A stretch of 64,000 nt of DNA from NCBI RefSeq assembly GCF_031458135.1, contig NZ_JAVDXW010000001.1, positions 3,162,001 through 3,226,000 on the forward strand, in the 5' to 3' direction. A program made the position numbers and the translations under genes. Below, in pieces: positions 44,946 to 53,809 of this stretch. Below the pieces are notes generated by a model. That model did not search any database and was not told the origin of the DNA. It saw nothing but the letters and a program-made list of their open reading frames with translations. The DNA comes from Haloactinomyces albus. GTDB lineage: Bacteria > Actinomycetota > Actinomycetes > Mycobacteriales > Pseudonocardiaceae. Position 1 is the stretch's first letter; the number at the start of each line of letters is the position of its first letter.

Positions 44946-46337
44946 TCACGCCTGACCCGACACCTTTTCCTGCGGCGTCTCCCGCAGGTCGTTTTCCAGC
45001 TGTTCGAGGCTGCGGCCGGTGGTTTCCGGAACCAGTGCCCGGACGAAGAAGAACGAGACCACGCCGAACGCGGCGAAGATCAGCATGGACAGGCCCTGCC
45101 CGATGGTGGCCAGGACGACGGGGAAAGCCAGCGACACGACGAAGTTGGCGGCCCAGTTGCTCCACGTGGCCAGGCCCTCGGCCGGGCCGCGGATACGCAG
45201 GGGATACAGCTCGGGCAGCATCACCCACACGATCGGGCCCCAGGTCGCCCCGAAGGAGGCGATGTAGGTGGCCAGGCAGATGATCGTGATCACGGCGACC
45301 GTGGTCCCGGACGCACCCACGATCAGGGTGAGGGCGCCCAGGACCCCCAGGCTCAGGCTCATGCCGAGGCTGCCTGCCAGCAGCAGGCGCTTGCGGCCGA
45401 TGCGGTCGGTGTAGCGCACCGCGACGAGGGTGAACAGCAGCATCACGGTGCCGATCCCGACCTGTGCGGCGATCGAGGCGCTCTCGCCCATACCGAGCTG
45501 GGTCAGTGTCGTCGGGGCGTAGTAGATGATCGTGTTGATGCCGACGAACTGCTGCAGCACCGCCAGGCCGATACCGATCGACAGGGCAGGGCGGATCCAC
45601 TTGGCGGTCAGGTCCCGCCAGCCTGCTTCCTGACGGGCCTGCTGCTCGGCGGTGTTGATCTCGTCGAGTGCTTCGTCGATCTCGTCGGGGCGCCGGGTGC
45701 GCTCCAGGACTTGCCGAGCTTCGTCCATCCGGTTGCGGCTGGCCAGCCAGCGGGGTGTCTCGGGCATGAACAACATCCCGACGAACAGCGCCACCGCGGG
45801 CACCACGCCGAGCCCGAGCATCCAGCGCCAGGCCTCCCACGGGGCCAGCGCGTAGTCGACGATGTAGGCCAGCAGGATCCCGGCCGTGATCAGCAGCTGG
45901 TTCAGCGAGGTCAGCGTGCCGCGGATGCGGGTGGGGGAGATCTCGGCGATGTACATCGGAACGATGACCGAGGCCAGACCGACACCGATGCCGATCACGA
46001 ATCGCGAGACCACGAGGGTGGCCACGTCGGGGCTCAGCGCGGCAGCGAGCGAGCCCACGGCGAACACGCAGGCGGCGACCAGCGCCATCTTCCGACGCCC
46101 CAGACGGGCGGCCAGACTTCCACTGGTCAGCGCTCCGACCATGGCTCCGACGAGAAGGCCACTGGTGACCAAGCCCTGGAGAAAGGCGTTGTCGGCGATC
46201 CCCAACGGGCCCTTGAGATACAGCAGGGCACCGGAGATCACACCGGTGTCGTAGCCGAACAGCAGGGCGCCGATCGCACAGATCGTCGCCGCCAGATACA
46301 CCGAGCGCCCGCTGCGGCGCCGTATCGGTTCGGTCAT
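44946..46337 (-). CDS. Sugar porter (MFS), probable xylose:H+ symporter
   Basis: The 463-residue protein has twelve membrane segments and all sugar-porter signatures: FGYDTGVISGAL, RLGRRKM, PETPRWL, QQFVGINTIIYYAPT, RIGRKRL and PETTGRSLE. In this operon its substrate is inferred to be xylose or arabinose. ATG at 46337 is preferred with GGGAG upstream; TTG at 46358 would add seven residues. It is the first gene of the xylose operon, divergent from the ROK repressor gene across a lower-GC operator region. Confidence 0.92.
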   Translation of the reverse strand: MTEPIRRRSGRSVYLAATICAIGALLFGYDTGVISGALLYLKGPLGIADNAFLQGLVTSGLLVGAMVGALTSGSLAARLGRRKMALVAACVFAVGSLAAALSPDVATLVVSRFVIGIGVGLASVIVPMYIAEISPTRIRGTLTSLNQLLITAGILLAYIVDYALAPWEAWRWMLGLGVVPAVALFVGMLFMPETPRWLASRNRMDEARQVLERTRRPDEIDEALDEINTAEQQARQEAGWRDLTAKWIRPALSIGIGLAVLQQFVGINTIIYYAPTTLTQLGMGESASIAAQVGIGTVMLLFTLVAVRYTDRIGRKRLLLAGSLGMSLSLGVLGALTLIVGASGTTVAVITIICLATYIASFGATWGPIVWVMLPELYPLRIRGPAEGLATWSNWAANFVVSLAFPVVLATIGQGLSMLIFAAFGVVSFFFVRALVPETTGRSLEQLENDLRETPQEKVSGQA

Positions 46338-46365
46338 CGTTCGTTCACTCCCGCGCAATGAATAA

Positions 46366-46391
46366 GATTTGTAAAAGGAAAAAACAAAATC
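46366..46391. promoter_or_regulatory. Candidate ROK/XylR operator
   Basis: A 26-base AT-rich segment begins with GATTTGT and ends with ACAAAATC, an imperfect inverted repeat around an A-rich centre. It lies between the divergent sugar porter and ROK genes, where a xylose repressor should bind, and its TTTGT/ACAAA halves resemble ROK operators. Confidence 0.6.
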
Positions 46392-46481
46392 GCCGATGTG
46401 TCAACACCCACACCCGTTGGCGGGATGCGGAGACGCCACGTTGACTGCACGTACACCCGACGACCGCGAAGAGAGGACCTC

Positions 46482-47666
46482 GTGACCGCTTCGACCACGC
46501 AGGGCCGGGACCCGGCCAGCCTGCGGCGACACAATCTCCGGACGCTCCTGCGTCACCTGCATCTGCAGGGGCCCACGAGCAGGGCTGAACTCGGCGAGGT
46601 CACCGGCTTGACCCGGAGCGCCATCGCCGATCTGGTCGGAGAGCTCACCACGCGTGGCCTCGTCCTCGAGGAGGGTGCGGGCCAGCCGCACACGCAGCGC
46701 GGGCGTCCCCCGCTGATCGTGTCGCCGCGTGACGAGTCGGCCTACGTCCTTGCCGTCGTCGTCGACGTGGACACGATCGGAATCGGCCGGGTGGGGCTCG
46801 GGGGAACCATCCTCGAGGAAGCGGAGACGCAACACGAGCACGTCTCCGGGGACCCCACCAGGAGCCTGGATCAACTGACGGGATTGGTGCAGGAGTGGCT
46901 GGAGTCCACCGAGACATCACCGGTCGCGATCGGTGTGGCCGTGCCGGGGATCGTCCGTGCCCGCGACGGGTTGATCGCACGGGCGCCGAACCTCGGATGG
47001 CGCAACCTCAGCCTCGGTGACGAACTGCGCCACCGCACCGGCCTGTCGTTGCCGATCGTGATCGGTAACGAGGCCGGACTGGCCGCCCTTGCCGAACACC
47101 GGCGCGGAGCAGGGCGGGAATACAGCGACCTCGTCTACGTATCGGCAGGAGTCGGTCTCGGTGGCGGAATCATCACCGGCGACCGATTGCTCACCGGCCA
47201 TACCGGATACGGCGGCGAGGTCGGCCACATGATCACCCATCCCGGTGGTCGGTACTGCCACTGCGGTGGGCGAGGTTGCTGGGAGACCGAGGTCGGTGCG
47301 GATGCTCTGCTGCGGCACGCGGGCGTGCACGATCCTGCCGACCGCCATGCCGCCCTCGACGCGTTGTTCGTCGGTGCGGACCAGGCCGAAACACCCGCGC
47401 TGGAGGCGTTTCGCGCGCTCTGCACTCCGGTGGCGACCGGCCTGGCCAACCTGATCAACATTTTCGAACCCGAGCGCATCATCCTGGGCGGTCTGCTCCG
47501 GTCACTGATCCGGCATGCGGGAGACGAACTGAGAACGGCTCTCGACGACCTTCGAGGGCTCCCGGAACTCGATGTCGACCTGCAACCCGCTCAGCTCGGT
47601 GAGCACGGCCGACTTCTCGGCGCCGCGGAGGCCGCGGTCAACAGTTTTCTCGCCCGACTCGATTGA
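46482..47666 (+). CDS. ROK-family transcriptional repressor, XylR-like
   Basis: The 394-residue protein has an N-terminal winged helix (RAELGEVTGLTRSAIADLVG) and a ROK sugar-kinase-like domain. The zinc site is YCHCGGRGCWE, and the sugar-binding area includes GNEAGLAALAEH and GGEVGHMI. It probably represses the divergent xylose operon until xylose or a derivative binds. GTG at 46482 follows GAGAGG. It converges on the PQQ-like gene. Confidence 0.9.
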   Translation: MTASTTQGRDPASLRRHNLRTLLRHLHLQGPTSRAELGEVTGLTRSAIADLVGELTTRGLVLEEGAGQPHTQRGRPPLIVSPRDESAYVLAVVVDVDTIGIGRVGLGGTILEEAETQHEHVSGDPTRSLDQLTGLVQEWLESTETSPVAIGVAVPGIVRARDGLIARAPNLGWRNLSLGDELRHRTGLSLPIVIGNEAGLAALAEHRRGAGREYSDLVYVSAGVGLGGGIITGDRLLTGHTGYGGEVGHMITHPGGRYCHCGGRGCWETEVGADALLRHAGVHDPADRHAALDALFVGADQAETPALEAFRALCTPVATGLANLINIFEPERIILGGLLRSLIRHAGDELRTALDDLRGLPELDVDLQPAQLGEHGRLLGAAEAAVNSFLARLD

Positions 47667-47711
47667 CGCGCAGGTCGGCCCGTGCCGGGGAGAGCCCGTG
47701 CGCGGGCGAAA

Positions 47712-48920
47712 TCAGCGCAGGGCCACCAGGGTGTTTCCGCGCTGTTCCAGCAGAACGCCACCGACGGACCCGAGTTCGATCTCGCCTCGGTGTTCCTGCC
47801 GCTGCACGGGGATGATTCGTTGCCGTGCCCCGGTGCGGGGATCGTGTACGGCAATTCCGTTCGGCACCGGGAGCAGCAGCTCGCCCGCGACGATGATGCC
47901 TGCCCCGCGCGTGTCCGCAACCGTCCAGACGGGAGCCAGTGTGGTGGGGTCGAGAGCCACGGTGCTGCTTCCGGCATGCCAGTAGACCCTGGCGGCACCG
48001 GTCGTGGATTCGACCCGGACATTGGCCTCCGGGGGCGAGGGCGGGGGCAGGTGCACGGGAAATCTCCCGCGAACATCCCCCGAGGTGTCGTAGACGACCA
48101 GCTCGGAGCGGTCGTACAGCGCGACGGCCACCCGCTTTTCGGCGACCGCGACGACGCTTGCGTTCGACCCGGCGACGACGGTGCTGAACACGGTTTCGGG
48201 GTTCTCGCCGTCCTCCGGGCGAGCCTTGAGTACGGTGATGCGATCACCCGGCGCACGAGGACACTCCTCGATGACGCCCACTCTCTCGTGGCCGACCGCG
48301 ATCGAGGAGTAGCGGCACTCGGGGCGTTGCAGGTTGTTGTCCGGATTCTTCAGTGCGTGCGGAATCCCGTACTGCTGCGTGCGCACGAGGTCGGAGCGCC
48401 AGGTCTCGAAGACTCGGCTGCCGGTAGCGGTGATGTAGGTGCCGTCGGACAGCAGCCGGGTGCCGAAGGGAACATCGCTGTTGCGCTGTGGACCACGCTT
48501 GCCTGTCGACCCCTCCAACGAGGTCACCTCGCTGCAGTTGTGCGACTTGCGGTACACCGCGATCGCACGGCGCCACTCGGAGCCGACAGTACACAGCGGC
48601 AGGTCCCGCGCATAACGCCAGCGAACCTCACCGGTGACCGGATCACGTCCCAGAACCTCGCCGTTCGCGGCGGTCACTGCGGTCGGACCAGCCACGACCG
48701 GCTGCGGAGTGGCCGGGCTGGGAGCCCGCCACGCTTCCCGCAGCGTTGTCGGAACCGCAGCGGGCGGGTGGACCTCGGCGGCGGGTTCGGCCGCGGGTTG
48801 CGAGATCGTCGCCCGGGCGTCGCTGTGCCACCAGACCACGGCCGAAGCGATCAGCACGGCCACCACGATCAGCACCACTGCGGTGAGGTCGGCTCTCGTG
48901 CGCCGCTCCGGCCGTACCAC
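47712..48920 (-). CDS. Membrane-anchored PQQ-like beta-propeller protein (Rv3212-like)
   Basis: The 402-residue protein has one N-terminal membrane helix (LTAVVLIVVAVLIASAVVWW) and an extracytoplasmic beta-propeller of PQQ-like repeats (VLGRDPVTGEVRWRYARD; VALDPTTLAPVWTVAD). Several cysteines could form disulfides. GTG at 48920 follows GGGAG. It is downstream of rhlE on the same strand, as Rv3212 is next to rhlE (Rv3211). Enzymatic activity is not expected; a wall or scaffold role is possible. Confidence 0.8.
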   Translation of the reverse strand: MVRPERRTRADLTAVVLIVVAVLIASAVVWWHSDARATISQPAAEPAAEVHPPAAVPTTLREAWRAPSPATPQPVVAGPTAVTAANGEVLGRDPVTGEVRWRYARDLPLCTVGSEWRRAIAVYRKSHNCSEVTSLEGSTGKRGPQRNSDVPFGTRLLSDGTYITATGSRVFETWRSDLVRTQQYGIPHALKNPDNNLQRPECRYSSIAVGHERVGVIEECPRAPGDRITVLKARPEDGENPETVFSTVVAGSNASVVAVAEKRVAVALYDRSELVVYDTSGDVRGRFPVHLPPPSPPEANVRVESTTGAARVYWHAGSSTVALDPTTLAPVWTVADTRGAGIIVAGELLLPVPNGIAVHDPRTGARQRIIPVQRQEHRGEIELGSVGGVLLEQRGNTLVALR

Positions 48921-49062
48921 TGTGACTCCCGGCGAACAGATTCGTTGATGGCTGTCTCACCCGAGCTTAGGGTTCGTTTCACCGGTGTGGGCGGGTGGTC
49001 CGAGGATCACCCGCTCGAACGGAAGAACCCGATCCCGTGTCCCGCTTCGCGTGGGAGACGGG

Positions 49063-50868
49063 TCACTCGCTCGCGGCGCTGCTTCCCGCAGTGCCACTGC
49101 TCGCAGTGCCGTTGTCCGCAGCGCTGCTGTGCGCGGTGCCCGCGGTGGTGCGCCCGGAGCCACCTCGCCGCCTGCGACGACGGCGGGCGGGTCGTTCCGC
49201 GCTTTCCTGAACGTCCTGGCCACCCTGGTCGCTCGGCGCTTCCGCGGACTGCGTCGCTCCATCGGTATTGACGCCGCCGCGAGTGCGGCGCCTCCGGCGG
49301 CGGCCTGCGGGCCGTGTGTCACCGGACGACTCTCCCCGGGACCCGTCGCCGTTGTCGCCGACCGTGTGCTCACGGCCGGAGCCACCGCGGGTGCGCTTGC
49401 GTGAGCGCTTGCGCGGGGCAGCCGTGCCCTCTTCGGCCTCGGCAGCGAGTCCGGCGCGCTTGCGCTGAGCCAGCGGCAGCCGCCCGGTCGCATCGGAGGG
49501 CACATCGAGATCGCTGTAGAGATGCGCGGAGGTCGAGTAGGTTTCGACGGGCTGTGGCATGCCCAGGCCCAGCGCGTCGTTGATCACCTTCCAGCGCTGT
49601 TCCTCGTCCCAGTCGACCAGGGTGATCGCCACGCCCGCGCGGCCCGCCCGGCCGGTGCGACCGATCCGGTGCACATAGGTCTTCTCGTCATCCGGGCATT
49701 GGAGGTTGATCACATGCGTCACCCCCTCGACATCGATGCCGCGGGCTGCGACATCGGTGGCGACCAGGGTGTCGACCTTGCCGGAGCGGAAGGCGCGCAA
49801 TGCTTTCTCCCGGGCGCTCTGCCCGAGATCACCGTGGACCGATCCGGCGGCGAAGCCGCGCTCGTTGAGCTCGTCGGAGAGTTTCTGTGCGGTGCGCTTG
49901 GTGCGGCTGAAGATCATGGTCAGACCACGGTCGCGTGCCTGCAGCGCGCGGGCCAGCAGTTCGGTCTTGTCCATCGCGTGCGCGCGGTAGACGAACTGCC
50001 GAGTGCGTTCGTGAACAGCCCCCTCGTCGGCCTGCTCGGCTCGGATGTGGGTGGGTTGCTGCAGGAACGTCCGGGCCAGTGTGATGATCGGCCCCGGCAT
50101 GGTGGCCGAGAACAGCATGGTCTGCCGCTGCTCGGGGACCATGCCGAGAATGCGCTCGATGTCCGGGAGAAAGCCCAGGTCGAGCATTTCGTCGGCCTCG
50201 TCGAGGACCAGGCCGCCGACCTTGCCCAGAACGAGATGCTGCTGCTCGGCAAGATCGAGCAGGCGTCCCGGCGTGCCGATGACCAGGTCGACACCCTGCT
50301 GGAGGGCCTCGATCTGAGGCTCGTAGGGGCGCCCCCCGTACACCGCGAGGGTGCGGATGCCGAGGTGCTTGGCCGCGTCTTCCAGGTCCCGCGTGACCTG
50401 CACGCACAGTTCACGGGTCGGTACGACCACCAAGGCCTGGGGGGTTCCGTCACCGGGGGTACGCAGCCGTTGCAACAGGGGTACCCCGAAACCCAGGGTC
50501 TTGCCCATACCGGTACGGGCTTGGCCGATCAGATCCTCGCCGCGCAGCGCCAACGGGAGAGTGAGTTCCTGAATGGCGAAGGTGTGCTCGATGCCCGCTT
50601 CGTCGAGGGCGCGCACGATCTGCTCGTCCACGCCGAGCTCGGCGAAGGTGGGGGTGTCCGGTGTGGGGGGTTGTTCGGCGTGCAGCGGGCGGGCATGTCG
50701 GACATCGACGTCCTCGGGGGTGCCGCTCTCGCTGTGCTCCAGCACGTTCGGATCGGGTGCTGTGGTTTCTGCTGTAGTTCCTGCCGGGGTCCCTGCCGGG
50801 GGAGCAGTGCCGCTGCTGCCCGCGGGAACCCGTTCGTTGCTGACCGTCAGAATGATCGCCTCTCTCAT
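49063..50868 (-). CDS. rhlE: DEAD-box RNA helicase RhlE
   Basis: The 601-residue protein has the Q motif ([20 protein letters not shown]), motif I ARTGMGKT, motif [12 protein letters not shown], motif III LFSATMP and motif [13 protein letters not shown]. It unwinds short RNA duplexes in ribosome assembly or RNA decay. The C-terminal 150 residues are Arg/Gly-rich ([18 protein letters not shown]), suited to RNA binding. ATG at 50868 is chosen; the acidic N-terminal 80 residues before the Q motif are longer than in the mycobacterial protein I recall. The start overlaps the stop of an open frame running back to 51503. Confidence 0.92.
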   Translation of the reverse strand: MREAIILTVSNERVPAGSSGTAPPAGTPAGTTAETTAPDPNVLEHSESGTPEDVDVRHARPLHAEQPPTPDTPTFAELGVDEQIVRALDEAGIEHTFAIQELTLPLALRGEDLIGQARTGMGKTLGFGVPLLQRLRTPGDGTPQALVVVPTRELCVQVTRDLEDAAKHLGIRTLAVYGGRPYEPQIEALQQGVDLVIGTPGRLLDLAEQQHLVLGKVGGLVLDEADEMLDLGFLPDIERILGMVPEQRQTMLFSATMPGPIITLARTFLQQPTHIRAEQADEGAVHERTRQFVYRAHAMDKTELLARALQARDRGLTMIFSRTKRTAQKLSDELNERGFAAGSVHGDLGQSAREKALRAFRSGKVDTLVATDVAARGIDVEGVTHVINLQCPDDEKTYVHRIGRTGRAGRAGVAITLVDWDEEQRWKVINDALGLGMPQPVETYSTSAHLYSDLDVPSDATGRLPLAQRKRAGLAAEAEEGTAAPRKRSRKRTRGGSGREHTVGDNGDGSRGESSGDTRPAGRRRRRRTRGGVNTDGATQSAEAPSDQGGQDVQESAERPARRRRRRRGGSGRTTAGTAHSSAADNGTASSGTAGSSAASE

Positions 50869-51128
50869 ACCTGCGCGCACGCGGGGCTCAAGCCCGGTTG
50901 TGGTGGTGAGCCCGGCAGCCGCTCGGATCCCTCGCGACCGCGCGCGGCGCTCCTGGTCACCCACGTGACGGTGCGCGCCTTCGTTCGAATCAGCGGTGCT
51001 TGCCCGCTGTCAGGTCTGTCATTGTGTCGACGTCGTAGCGCGGGAACGCCGCCGTCGCGCAAGGCGGCAAGAGCCCCCTGTCGTGCGGGCCGCGTTCGCG
51101 CCTGCAGTGCTGTCCCCTGCGGCGATTT

Positions 51129-51161
51129 TCCCCGCAGCTTCCCCCGCAGCTTCCCCCGCAG
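51129..51161. repeat. 12-bp tandem repeat upstream of rhlE
   Basis: GCAGCTTCCCCC is repeated two and a half times head to tail. It is one of three tandem arrays in this 633-base gap. Confidence 0.75.
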
Positions 51162-51302
51162 CGACCCGCGGAACCGTCCCGCCGTAACTGCCGGGTGGGT
51201 CCTGTGCCGTTCGGCATCGAGGTTGCCGGACGACTGCCCCGGAGCCACCTCGGGACGAGCCGTCCTGCGTGCGCACGTCCGGAGGAATCCTTCCCGAGAA
51301 CC

Positions 51303-51396
51303 GGGCCGGGACGTACTGCTGGGCCGGGACGTACTGCTGCGAGAGCTACTGCTCCGAGGCCTACTGCTCCGAGGCCTACTGCTCCGAGGCCTACTA
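51303..51396. repeat. 18-bp and 15-bp tandem repeats upstream of rhlE
   Basis: Two perfect copies of an 18-base unit (GGGCCGGGACGTACTGCT, 51303-51320 and 51321-51338) precede three perfect copies of CTACTGCTCCGAGGC (51346-51390) and a partial fourth. Unit lengths are multiples of three and keep a minus-strand frame open. The gap 50869-51501 holds no other supported feature. Confidence 0.85.
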
Positions 51397-51488
51397 CTGG
51401 GTGACGCCAATACTCCTCCTTCCGCCAGAGTACCCGCTCTGATGCGATACACCGGGATGGAGGCGGCTGCGCGCGGCGCGGATCCGGT

Positions 51489-51501
51489 TAGGCTCGCGGT
51501 C
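51489..51501 (+). promoter_or_regulatory. -10 element for leaderless ferritin-like gene
   Basis: TAGGCT (51489-51494) lies exactly seven bases before the ATG at 51502 and there is no ribosome site, the standard geometry of an actinobacterial leaderless transcript starting at the A of ATG. Confidence 0.6.
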
Positions 51502-52191
51502 ATGAGTGAGGCTGACGAGAGTGTTGCGGCGTCCGTCGGGGCATCCGACGAGGGCTCCGAGCAAGGCGTTGTCGATCTACTCGCGGCGTTGGCCTACGGC
51601 GAGCTCTCGGCGTTCGACCGGCTGGCCGAGGATGCGCGTGCGGCACCGACACTGCAGGGGCGGGCGGCGTTGGCCAGTATGGCCGCGGCCGAGATCGGCC
51701 ACTACCGACTCCTGGAGGAGAGACTCGCCCAGCGCGGTGTGGTCGTCGAGGAGGTGATGCAGCCGTTCGTCGGGCCTTTCGACGCCTTCAACGCCTCGAC
51801 AGCCCCGCATTCGTGGCTGGAATCGCTGGTGAAGGCCTATGTCGGCGACGGACTGGCCGCGGACTTCTACCGTGAGGTCGCGAAATGGCTCGATCCCGAG
51901 ACACGGGAACTCGTGCTGACGGTGCTCGCCGACACCGGGCATTCGGCGTTCGCCGAACGTGAGGTGCAGGCGGCGTGCCTCGAGGACGGCTCCCTGCGCG
52001 ACAAACTGACCCTGTGGGGGCGTCGGCTGCTGGGTGAGGCAGTGTCGCAGGCGCAGCGGGTGGTGGCCGAGCGCGACGCTCTCGCGGAACTGATCATCCG
52101 AGGCTCCGGTGACCTCGCCGGTATCGCGGCGCTGTTCAAGCGGCTGCAGAACAACCACACCAAGCGGATGAGCCGCCTCGGTCTGGGGTGA
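51502..52191 (+). CDS. Ferritin-like fold protein (Rv3210c-like)
   Basis: The 229-residue protein is all helical. Blocks such as [34 protein letters not shown] and [20 protein letters not shown] carry the spaced Glu and His residues expected of a ferritin-like diiron or degenerate bundle. It is the counterpart of Rv3210c, divergent from rhlE. The ATG at 51502 is probably leaderless. The role is not known. Confidence 0.82.
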   Translation: MSEADESVAASVGASDEGSEQGVVDLLAALAYGELSAFDRLAEDARAAPTLQGRAALASMAAAEIGHYRLLEERLAQRGVVVEEVMQPFVGPFDAFNASTAPHSWLESLVKAYVGDGLAADFYREVAKWLDPETRELVLTVLADTGHSAFAEREVQAACLEDGSLRDKLTLWGRRLLGEAVSQAQRVVAERDALAELIIRGSGDLAGIAALFKRLQNNHTKRMSRLGLG

Positions 52192-52297
52192 TCGGTCCGG
52201 GGGCGGTGATACCTGCTCGTGCCTGCGTCGCGAGCGCCGGGGCGTGGGATAGCCTGGGGGTGACGTAGTCGTAGACGAGTTTGCACGGAGGTTCGGC

Positions 52298-52525
52298 GTG
52301 GAGGTCAAGATCGGCGTCGTGGACAGCTCGCGCGAGCTGACGATCATCAGCCGTCAGTCCCCGGACGAGGTCGAGTCGCTGGTCGCCGACGCGCTGGCAA
52401 AGACGGACGGTCGGCTGTCCCTGAGCGATGAGAAGGGGCGGCGCTACATCGTTCCGTCCGCCAAGATCTCTTACGTGGAGATCGGCCCGTCGGAGCCGAC
52501 CCGAGTCGGCTTCGGCGTCAGCTGA
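52298..52525 (+). CDS. DUF3107 family protein (TB9.4-like)
   Basis: The 75-residue protein matches the small actinobacterial DUF3107 family: MEVKIGVVDSSRELTIIS at the start, LSLSDEKGRRYIVPSAKI, and YVEIG near the end. Mycobacteria encode it as Rv3208A next to the FasR gene. Function unknown. GTG at 52298 follows GGAGG at six bases. A strong bidirectional terminator follows. Confidence 0.92.
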   Translation: MEVKIGVVDSSRELTIISRQSPDEVESLVADALAKTDGRLSLSDEKGRRYIVPSAKISYVEIGPSEPTRVGFGVS

Positions 52526-52539
52526 GCACCGCTTTCACG

Positions 52540-52578
52540 AAACGGGTGGGGCTCCCCGCAGGGCAGCCCCACCCGTTT
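52540..52578. terminator. Bidirectional terminator
   Basis: AAACGGGTGGGGCT (52540-52553) and its complement (52565-52578) form a perfect 14-bp stem with an 11-base loop between convergent genes; the A and T ends give a T-tract in both directions. Confidence 0.85.
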
Positions 52579-52589
52579 GCGCGAGATGT

Positions 52590-52928
52590 TCAGGTGGTTT
52601 CCCGAAGCTCGCCGAGGTCCGTGGCCGGCGCGTACGGCGGATACCCGAGCCCGCTGATCCGGTAGCGGTTCCACGGGTCGGGATCGGCCAGCGTCGCGAC
52701 CGCCTGACCATCCGGTGTGCGCAACACCACCTCCGTCTTCCGGCCGCCGGTCAGTTCGTCGACCTCGGGGTTGGCGGCCACCCGTCCGTACCAGTGGAAA
52801 CGGCCGTCGATCGGCTGGAAGTGCCCGCGTAGCACGACCTCGACGGTGATCTCCCGCTCCTCGGTGAACACCACCGCAGGACCCCGGTAGTCGTCCTCTT
52901 CGTGCTCGTGCGCCGGGCTCTCCTGCAT
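52590..52928 (-). CDS. DUF4873 domain protein
   Basis: The 112-residue protein matches DUF4873: YRGPAVVFTEEREITVEVVL, then HFQPIDGRFHWYGRVAAN, KTEVVLRTPDG and YRISGLGYPPY. The fold is mostly beta. The domain is found alone or fused to flavin monooxygenases, so a small-molecule or redox link is possible. ATG at 52928 follows AGGAGG. It begins 17 bases after the TetR gene on the same strand, so they are one transcript. Confidence 0.82.
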   Translation of the reverse strand: MQESPAHEHEEDDYRGPAVVFTEEREITVEVVLRGHFQPIDGRFHWYGRVAANPEVDELTGGRKTEVVLRTPDGQAVATLADPDPWNRYRISGLGYPPYAPATDLGELRETT

Positions 52929-52945
52929 GTTGCCTCCTTGCGGCT

Positions 52946-53731
52946 TCAGCCCTGGTGGGCTCGTCCTTCGGCGTCTTCGGAGCCCTCGGTGTCCTCGCCG
53001 GTGATCACTCGCAGGTCGGGGCTCAGCTCCAGCGGTTCGTCCGGGTCGAGCACGATCCCTCCGGATCGCAGTACGCCGTCGATGGCGAACCAGATGATCC
53101 GGGTGAGGTAGTCGGTGAGGTCTTCTCTGCTCATCGACTGGCGATCCAGCCACCAATCACCGCTGGCCTGGACCATGCCGACCAGTCCGTGGCTCCAGGC
53201 CTCCACGCCGCCGGAGTCCAGGTTCAGCGAGCGCAGGTATTCGCCCAGCAGCCGCGACAGCGAGTTGGCGATGACCGTCTTCTCCGTGGTGACCGGATCG
53301 TCCTGCACCGGCCGGTCGGCGAAGGTCCGCCGCACCACGAAGCGGTACAGCTCGGGATACTCCTCGATCACTCCGAGATAGGTGCTGATGATGCGGCGAA
53401 TGCGCTGGTGGATGCTGCCGCCCTCGTCGAGGGTCGGGCCGATCCGCTGCATCAGCAGTTCCGTTCCCCACTCGCCGACGGCCAGGTAGAGGTCGCTCTT
53501 ATCACTGAAGTGCCGGTACAGCACGGGTTTGCTGACCCCGGCCTCGGCCGCGATGTCGTCCATGCCGACCTCGGCGCCGTACTGGCCGATGGCGCGCACG
53601 GTCGCCTCGACGAACTCGGCGCGGCGCGCCTGGCGGTGTCCGCGCCAGCGTTCGCGCCGCTTGTCACCGCGGGGTGGTTCGTTCCGCGGTTGCCCGTTGG
53701 CGGCCTTGACAGGCCGGGAGATGTGGCTCAC
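52946..53731 (-). CDS. TetR-family regulator next to AurF-type oxygenase
   Basis: The 261-residue protein has a basic N-terminal extension (RGDKRRERWRGHRQARR), a TetR helix-turn-helix (MDDIAAEAGVSKPVLYRHFS) and a long ligand domain with an acidic tail. GTG at 53731 starts directly next to a pair of overlapping palindromes, its probable operator. It is divergent from the diiron oxygenase and hydrolase genes and co-transcribed with DUF4873. The ligand is probably lipophilic, judging from the neighbouring genes; that is inference. Confidence 0.87.
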   Translation of the reverse strand: MSHISRPVKAANGQPRNEPPRGDKRRERWRGHRQARRAEFVEATVRAIGQYGAEVGMDDIAAEAGVSKPVLYRHFSDKSDLYLAVGEWGTELLMQRIGPTLDEGGSIHQRIRRIISTYLGVIEEYPELYRFVVRRTFADRPVQDDPVTTEKTVIANSLSRLLGEYLRSLNLDSGGVEAWSHGLVGMVQASGDWWLDRQSMSREDLTDYLTRIIWFAIDGVLRSGGIVLDPDEPLELSPDLRVITGEDTEGSEDAEGRAHQG

Positions 53732-53741
53732 GCTACCCAAG

Positions 53742-53762
53742 GTAACTGTTACTGGAAGTAAC
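53742..53762. promoter_or_regulatory. Overlapping palindromes, probable TetR operator
   Basis: GTAACTGTTAC (53742-53752) overlaps GTTACTGGAAGTAAC (53748-53762); both are perfect inverted repeats. They lie 10-30 bases upstream of the TetR gene and 50 bases before the divergent oxygenase gene, so one regulator dimer pair could shut both. Confidence 0.75.
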
Positions 53763-53809
53763 ACGCAATCCGGCATACACCGCTGTTTTTCGGAAAGTGA
53801 TGGCTTTCG

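Noticed and set aside
42172-45840. A 1222-codon open frame spanning the GH3 gene and part of the sugar porter gene
   Set aside because: Only the part from ATG 44898 has protein-like character. The upstream part is a shifted shadow of the sugar porter.
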